Shown here piece after piece: positions 58,419-64,000 of a DNA stretch of 64,000 nucleotides; the first letter of the stretch is position 1, and each line of letters opens with the position of its first letter. Below the pieces are notes generated by a model that searched no databases, was not told the origin of the DNA, and saw only the letters and a program-made list of their open reading frames with translations. The DNA comes from Eretmocerus hayati (Eukaryota; Arthropoda; Insecta; Hymenoptera; Aphelinidae): NCBI GenBank assembly GCA_029851415.1, contig CM056743.1, forward strand, positions 10,036,727 through 10,100,726, read 5' to 3'. Both the position numbers and the translations under genes were made by a program.

Positions 58419-59184
58419 CAGGGTGATAGGGAAGCCTTCTACCAGCGGATTTATGCATGAAATTCAGAGTGTGGTGAATTTTGGAAAAATATCAAAAAAT
58501 TTCCTGGTGGTCACTTGATTTTGTAAATCGGATTTGAAAATCGCTCAAAAAATTTCTCTTTACGCCTCGCCAGAGCGTCATGGGCATGACAACAGAGCGT
58601 CATGCGCGTCATGCCCGAGCGTCATGGCTGAGTACAGCATTGTGGCTTGTGCGAGTTGTGGCATGACGCTGCATGACGCCGCGTTTTCTGCTAGTGTGTG
58701 AACGTCATGCACGGTGCTCCGCGGTGCATTTGCAGTCGAGCTACCGTTTTTCCCAGTCGAGTCGCGTGGCGAATTATCATTTTGAATGAATTTTGAAAAT
58801 TACGAGTTCAAAGGTTAAACTGACGACGCGAATCTGGTCGCGTCTGCCGTGCCAACTCCCTCGACCTCGCGAAAATACTGAAGTCGGGGCTCGAGTCGGG
58901 GCATTTCGTAAACGTGCTTCTGCTAGTGTGTTTACATTCAGCAAGATCGCACGGGCGGGACATTGTGAGAGTGATGCCGGGTGTTTGAATTTATTTTAAA
59001 GGACTTTGTGAAAAATTCTTTGATGAAAAAGCATCGTTTGACATATGACGCGGAGCAGGTGCCGATATGACAACATAATCTTTACAAATGTTTTGGTCAT
59101 CACTCACCAATCTATCATATTTGTCATCAAATTTCTCATCAAAAGGATGCAGGTAGGTTATTTTTTTCGAATCGAATCTGTCTC
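58419..59184 (+). repeat. 766-bp terminal inverted repeat of element 3, left
   Basis: Mirrors 61620-62384 with a low level of substitution. Includes at least seven GCGTCATG-type words at 58575-58715 on either strand. Confidence 0.87.
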
Positions 59185-60690
59185 TACGGTCAAATACGAA
59201 TCAGATTCAGGTATTATCTGTATGTTCTAAGAAAGAGTCTCGTGGGAATTTGAGTACAAATTTATGAGAGAAATAGATTCCCTCGACATAGATAGCCGAT
59301 GAGATTCTGACGATATCTTGATACCGATGAGACATAAATACTGTCAAACGGTCGATCTAGAATAACTCATCTTTGTCATCAGAATTCTCATCTCAAAATT
59401 TAAACCAGCTATCTTTGTCGCACGAATCTGTCCGGACACTCAAATACGCTTCAAATTTGGGTAACAATTGTATGTTCTGATTAAAAGTCTTGCGAGAATT
59501 TGAACACAAATGTATGAGATCCACTGATTGGCAGTATTTATGTGAGCTCTGTATCACGATATCGCCAGAATCTCATTTTTCATTGACATTGGAACAAGGA
59601 TGTTTCTCTCATACATTTGTGTTCAAATTCTCGCGAGACTTTTAATCAGAACATAAAAATGTTACCCAAATCTGAAGCGTATTTGAGTGTCCGGACAGAT
59701 TCGTGCGACAAAGATAGCTGGTTTCAATTTTGAGATGAGAATTTTGATGACAAAGATGAGTTATTTGAAATCCACTGATTGACAGTATTTATGTCTCCTC
59801 GGTCAAGATATCGTCAGAATATCATCGGCGCTATTTCTTTCATTAATTTGTGTCCAAATTCCCGCGGGTCTATTGATCAGAACCTGAAAATGATACCCGA
59901 ATCTGATTCGTAATCAAGTGTACGGACAGATTCGTGTGACGAAGATAGCTGGTTCCAATTTTGAGATAAGAATTTTGATGACAAAGATGAGTTTTTCGAG
60001 ATCCACTGATTGGGAGTATTCATGTTGCCTCAGTATCACGATATCGTCAAAATCTCATCTCTCATTGACATCGGAACAAGGCTGTTTCTCTCATACATTT
60101 GTGTTAAAAAACTCGCGAGAGTTTTGATCAGAACATAAAAATGTTACCCGAATCTGATTCGTAATCAAGTGTACGGACATATTCGTGCGACGAAGATAGC
60201 TGGTTCCCATTTTGAGATAAGAATTCTGATGACAAAGATGAGTTTTTCGAGATCCACTGATTGGGAGTATTCATGTTGCCTCAGTATCACGATATCGTCA
60301 AAATCTCATCTTTCATTGACATTGGAACAAGGCTGTTTCTCTCATACATTTGTGTTAAAAAACTCGCGAGACTTTTGATCAGAACATAAAAATGTTACCC
60401 GAATCTGATTCGTAATCAAGTATACGGACAGATTCGTGCGACAAAGATAGCTGGTTTCAATTTTGAGATGAGAATTCTGATGACAAAGATGAGTTATTCG
60501 AGATCCACTGATTGACAGTATTTATGTCTCCTCGGTATCAAGATATCGTCAGAATCTCATCGGCTATCTATGCCGAGGGAATGAATTTCTCTCATAAATT
60601 TGTACTCAAATTCCCACGAGACTCTTCCTTAGAACATACAGATAATACCTGAATCTGATTTGTATTTGACAGTAGAAAGGGTGATTCTGA
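59184..60690. repeat. ~251-bp tandem repeats in a palindromic layout inside element 3
   Basis: Plus-orientation units from about 59575 carry GATTCGTGCGACAAAGATAG, TTGATGACAAAGATGAGT and CTCATACATTTGTGTT at ~251-bp spacing (for example GTGTACGGACA at 59919 and 60170). From 59184 to about 59555 the same sequence is inverted. The symmetry centre is near 59560. Confidence 0.85.
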
Positions 60691-61619
60691 GATAACTTAT
60701 GTATTCGATGTCCTGACCTCGCATTCATATTAATTGACCAAATATGATGAGTCTAACGATAATATCTAATGTATTCTATTGAAATGAAGATGTCCCAATA
60801 GTTCCAGGAGCGGATACAAGTTCAATGTGGACCTGAGCTTACCAAAAAAGGTCAAAATGTCCTTACCGTGGCATGTCCTAAACTGGAGTTACACATTTCA
60901 ATCGTGTAGTTTACCGAGATATTCGTTCAAGCTCGGTTCCGTACCACTCAAACATCAAAGTTTGGTTATAAATAGGTGATGTCATGTACGAATCGACTAT
61001 CAAGTCTCACTTCATAATAGTCAAAACACAGCCGACATTCTGTCCTGGGAATTCGCAAATTTTTCGAATGCTTCTCGATAATTCGATTCCGGGTCAGCAA
61101 ATCGCTTTAAACGGCTCTATAACGGCGGTAATTGATTCCTAATACCCCAAAGAACAAAATACTACCACCAGCGGAATGATGAATCACGTGAACAGCTTCC
61201 CACGCGATGATTTATCGACAATTTTTCCGTTGCAAAATAAGAATTGTCCTTACCGTGGTCACTGGCTCTCGAACACTATGCAACGTCAAGGTCCAGAAAT
61301 TTTTTTACAGTCTACTCTCACTGTAAAAATGGGCCATCTATTCGTAAAAAACGATCCGTTTCGATTTACGCCTTTCAGATCACTTTCCATGCCAAAATGT
61401 CCTTACCGTGGCAAAAATATATCGAAAATTGCTCATAACTTTCACGTAGATTGACTAAAGTTTGTGTCCAACTGGGAATTGTTTTTGGGTGTCAGATAGA
61501 TTGGAAAACACCTATGAGCAGTCAGATTGCAGCTATATTTCAACTGGTCAATTTTTGGTCGAAATCCCGACCCCCGCCACTTTTGCCCTCGAAATACCTA
61601 AGTTATCTGATAATCACCC
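60691..61619. other. Unique interior of element 3, no recognised gene
   Basis: No transposase or other domain. The 14-mer TGTCCTTACCGTGG occurs three times on the plus strand (60858-60871, 61245-61258, 61398-61411). The 92-codon frame at 61176-61454 has no known family. Confidence 0.5.
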
Positions 61620-62384
61620 AGAGACAGATTCGATCCAAAAAAATAACCTACCTCGATCCTTTTGATGAGAAATTTGATGACAAATATGATAGATTGGTGA
61701 GTGATGACCAAAACATTTGTAAAGGTTATGTTGTCATATCGGCACCTGCTCCGCGTCATATGTCAAACGATGCCTCTTCAGCGAAGAATTCTTCACAAAG
61801 TCCTTTAAAATAAATTCAAACACCCGGCATCACTCTGACAATGTTCCGCCCGTGCGATCTCGCTGAATGTAAACACACTAGCAGAAGCACGTTTACGAAA
61901 TGCCCCGACTCGAGCCCCGACTTCAGTATTTTCGCGAGGTCGAGGGAGTTGGCACGGCAGACGCGCCCAGATTCGCGTCGTCAGTTTAATCTTTGAACTC
62001 GTAATTTTCAAAATTCATTCAAAATGATAATTCGCCCGCGACTCGACTGAGAAAAACGGTAGCTCGACTGCAAATGCACCGCGGAGCACCGTGCATGACG
62101 TTCACACACTAGCAGAAAACGCGGAGTCATGCAGCGTCATGCCACAACTCGCACAAGCCACAATGCTGTACTCAGCCATGACGCTCGGGCATGACGCGCA
62201 TGACGCTCTGTCGTCATGCCCATGACGCTCTGGCGAGGCGTAAAGAGAAATTTTTTGAGCGATTTTCAAATCCGATTTACAAAATCAAGTGACCACCAGG
62301 AAATTTTTTGATATTTTTCCAAAATTCACCACACTCTGAATTTCATGCATAAATCCGCTGGTAGCAGGCTTTCCTATCATCCTG
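61620..62384 (-). repeat. Terminal inverted repeat of element 3, right
   Basis: Reverse complement of 58419-59184. Ends CATCCTG before the duplicated TA. Confidence 0.87.
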
Positions 62385-62386
62385 TA

Positions 62387-62711
62387 TACAAAAGCTGGAG
62401 CAAAAACGAGACGGAAGAACACTGATGAATTACCAATGATATTCTGCGGCGATTTTAATGTTGATTTTCAGAAACCAGAATCACAAGTACTTCTACAATT
62501 TTTACAAGAGGAATTGAGTTTACAAATGAATAATTCTAGACATGAGTCGACGACAAATTACGGCACCACTATAGATGCAGTGTTCACTCGTTATTTAGAT
62601 AATCTCGAGTCAGCAGTTTACGTATCATACTTCTCGTACCATCGACCTATTGTATCATACATACGAAAAAAAAATATTATAGAGAATAATATCCCTGACT
62701 CCGTATCATAG
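62387..62711 (+). pseudogene. Helentron endonuclease, C-terminal part
   Basis: Continues the domain begun before the insertion. The motif F-C-G-D-F-N-V-D-F holds the Asp and Asn of the exonuclease-endonuclease-phosphatase family. T-T-I-D-A-V-F follows, then S-Y-H-R-P-I with the His of the usual S-D-H motif (Asp replaced by Tyr). Stop TAG at 62709-62711. In the present arrangement this segment is separated from the rest by 3,966 bp. Confidence 0.8.
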
Positions 62712-64000
62712 GCCGTTCTTGACGACATTTCCATACGACAATTTGTAAATATTTGGATTTTTAAGTTCGGAAGAACATCACACTCAATCCCGTGTATATA
62801 ATGAATAATTAATATATGCAATGGACTACTTATCTAAGATTGTAAATAACTAAATGAACAAAAATATGGACCTATTGTTTGAAATTATTACCATAGAGTT
62901 CATTAAAGATGACTAGTGCACTTACTCAACCGTATTATTTTATTACCATGATACCTTGAACAATTTTCGGTAAGAAGGTTTCACCTTCCTGCGCACGTGG
63001 TCGCCACGCGCATCATTTTTTTATGATAGAATCTTTTGAGTTACACGATGAAGAACGCTACTGATAGTAGTGAATACCACCCACTTACTCTCATGAGGAA
63101 CCATGAGAGTAGTGAATACCACCCACTTACTCTCATGATTGTTGCATGATTTTGAGACCTTCCGTGAATAGGTAGGCGCTGAATAGTATTCGAGACCGAA
63201 TCTTGACACTATTCGGACCATGTATAAACATTTTTGATAAGGGTTTTGGTATGTGCTGAGGCTAGGGCTCTGCATACCACGTCATATTCCAGTTACCGGG
63301 ATTACCCATATGTAGCATTGATATTACTAGACTAAGACTACAAAATGACTTGAGTGATTTGCGGAGTACGGATCTCGACGAAACTTGGGAATCATCTGGT
63401 TTTGGTGAGGGAAGGAGATATCTTCAAGAATTCGATTCTATGGGCCTCCTATCCTGAGATACAGCTTTTTAAAGATTGGCATTATCAACATATCTATTCG
63501 TGCGAGCTGAGTAACTTTTGCACATGAGGCTACATGGGCAATCCTAATCTCCACATCTCAGCGGTGTTGATGTATCCTACCTTACTAAAAGTACTAGAGA
63601 TACCTGGTAGGATTATGGTAGGAATACTGGAGATACCTCTAAAAATACCTCACGCCTGAGGCCTGCGCGCAGCGCCCTCCTGCGCCGCGGCGCGTTATGA
63701 GATTTCTTTCCTGCTCCAGCTGTTGAGCAAAACACAAATAAACTTTCGCAGATCCCATCCTTTTTGGCAGCTCGAAGTTTTTTCGATATCGAAGAGGTCT
63801 GATCAGTTTTGGCGAATTTATCAAAATACAATACTGCAAAGTAAATTCTAAGTAAGATGTTAAAGTATATAGAGAAATCATGAGATAATCATCAGCTGAA
63901 ATGTTAATTACACGTAAGTTAAGTTAGACCACCCTCCTTTTACTTTCTGAAACACACGAAATTTGATTCCATGAGAATTCAATTTCTTATCTTTCATAAT
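62712..64000. other. Downstream flank of the Helentron, no supported gene
   Basis: A hairpin CGGTAAGAAGGTTTCACCTTC lies at 62970-62990 and is followed by a GC-rich CGCACGTGGTCGCCACGCGC block. A 42-bp unit (AGTAGTGAATACCACCCACT) occurs twice at 63066 and 63108. A GC-rich block lies at 63650-63700. The Helentron 3' terminus was not located with certainty. Confidence 0.4.

Larger units (their letters stand above)
58419..62384. mobile_element. Long-TIR transposon 3 (4.0 kb) inserted in the Helentron endonuclease
   Basis: Inverted 766-bp ends (58419-59184 and 61620-62384) begin CAGGGTGATAGG and end CCTATCATCCTG, flanked by TA on both sides (58417-58418 and 62385-62386). The TA duplication fits Tc1/mariner-like chemistry. 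If the element and one TA are removed, the host reading frame is continuous. Interior: a palindromic block of ~251-bp repeats (59184-60690) and a unique stretch (60691-61619). No transposase is visible. The ends carry a cluster of GCGTCATG words near 58575-58700 and its mirror. Confidence 0.85.
52133..62711 (+). pseudogene. Helentron (Helitron-like) Rep-helicase-endonuclease gene, broken and interrupted
   Basis: Six exons with short GT-AG introns at 52198-52288, 52570-52652, 53012-53084, 53368-53455 and 54061-54132 join in phase. They encode an N-terminal series of EYMRNYRLKK-like repeats, a Rep-type domain, a Pif1-family helicase and an exonuclease-endonuclease-phosphatase (APE-like) domain. 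This order is that of Helentrons, which move by rolling-circle replication. Defects: a frameshift in an A-run at 52425-52432, a one-base insertion near 55545, Gln in place of the first His of the HUH motif, loss of helicase motifs V-VI and insertion of a 4-kb element at 58419. The start may be at 52133 or upstream at 48040. Confidence 0.85.

Noticed and set aside
58793..58999. 68-codon frame mirrored at 62011-61805
   Set aside because: It is conserved only because it lies in the two terminal inverted repeats of element 3; no ATG start and no domain.
59918..60378. Two similar 69-codon frames 251 bp apart
   Set aside because: They are copies of the 251-bp repeat in element 3, not a gene pair.

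Overview
The window looks like a repeat-rich piece of an arthropod, probably insect, nuclear genome. The evidence is short spliced introns (72-91 bp), an arthropod-style TATA + TCAGT core promoter, a Ty3/gypsy-type retroelement, an intron-containing Helentron-type rolling-circle transposon, several MITEs and a decayed arthropod C2H2 zinc-finger gene. No rRNA, tRNA, CRISPR or bacterial operon was seen. The order is not certain; a hymenopteran is only a guess.

Layout. 1-153: tail of an unknown ORF. 154-1255: promoter-like, possibly LTR, region with five ~66-bp repeats upstream of a TATA box. 1256-5001: degenerate Ty3/gypsy protease-RT-RNase H-integrase. 5048-5162 and 17514-18476: small basic coiled-coil ORFs downstream of pol, split by a 12.3-kb element (5163-17503). 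That element is bounded by ~320-bp terminal inverted repeats and a 10-bp target duplication, and its arms are filled with a ~152-bp satellite. 18.5-33 kb: mostly anonymous sequence with a zinc-finger pseudogene (21171-22364), a TTAA MITE, a TIR-bounded element and two palindromic elements. 33488-45263: a second foldback-type element (11.8 kb, 9-bp target duplication, ~700-bp unique outer arms, 174-bp satellite in head-to-head arrays). 47.2-62.7 kb: a Helentron. It may have a duplicated promoter/first exon (47.5-47.9 kb) and two small exons, then an intron full of repeats, then six exons encoding repeated EYMRNYRLKK motifs, a Rep domain, a Pif1-like helicase and an endonuclease. 58419-62384: a third long-TIR element (766-bp TIRs, TA duplication, 251-bp internal repeats) inserted in the endonuclease domain.

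The main signal is that three unrelated elements share one architecture: unique outer terminal inverted repeat, inward satellite array in inverted orientation, and no visible transposase. Two match Drosophila Foldback (FB) elements in target duplication length and structure. Their arrays are very unequal between arms (about 64 versus 7 units; 46 versus 14 units) and show nested higher-order repeats, so this locus may show transposon arms turning into satellite DNA.

All recognisable transposon genes are broken by stops, frameshifts, insertions or deletions. Nothing here is a clear intact host gene.
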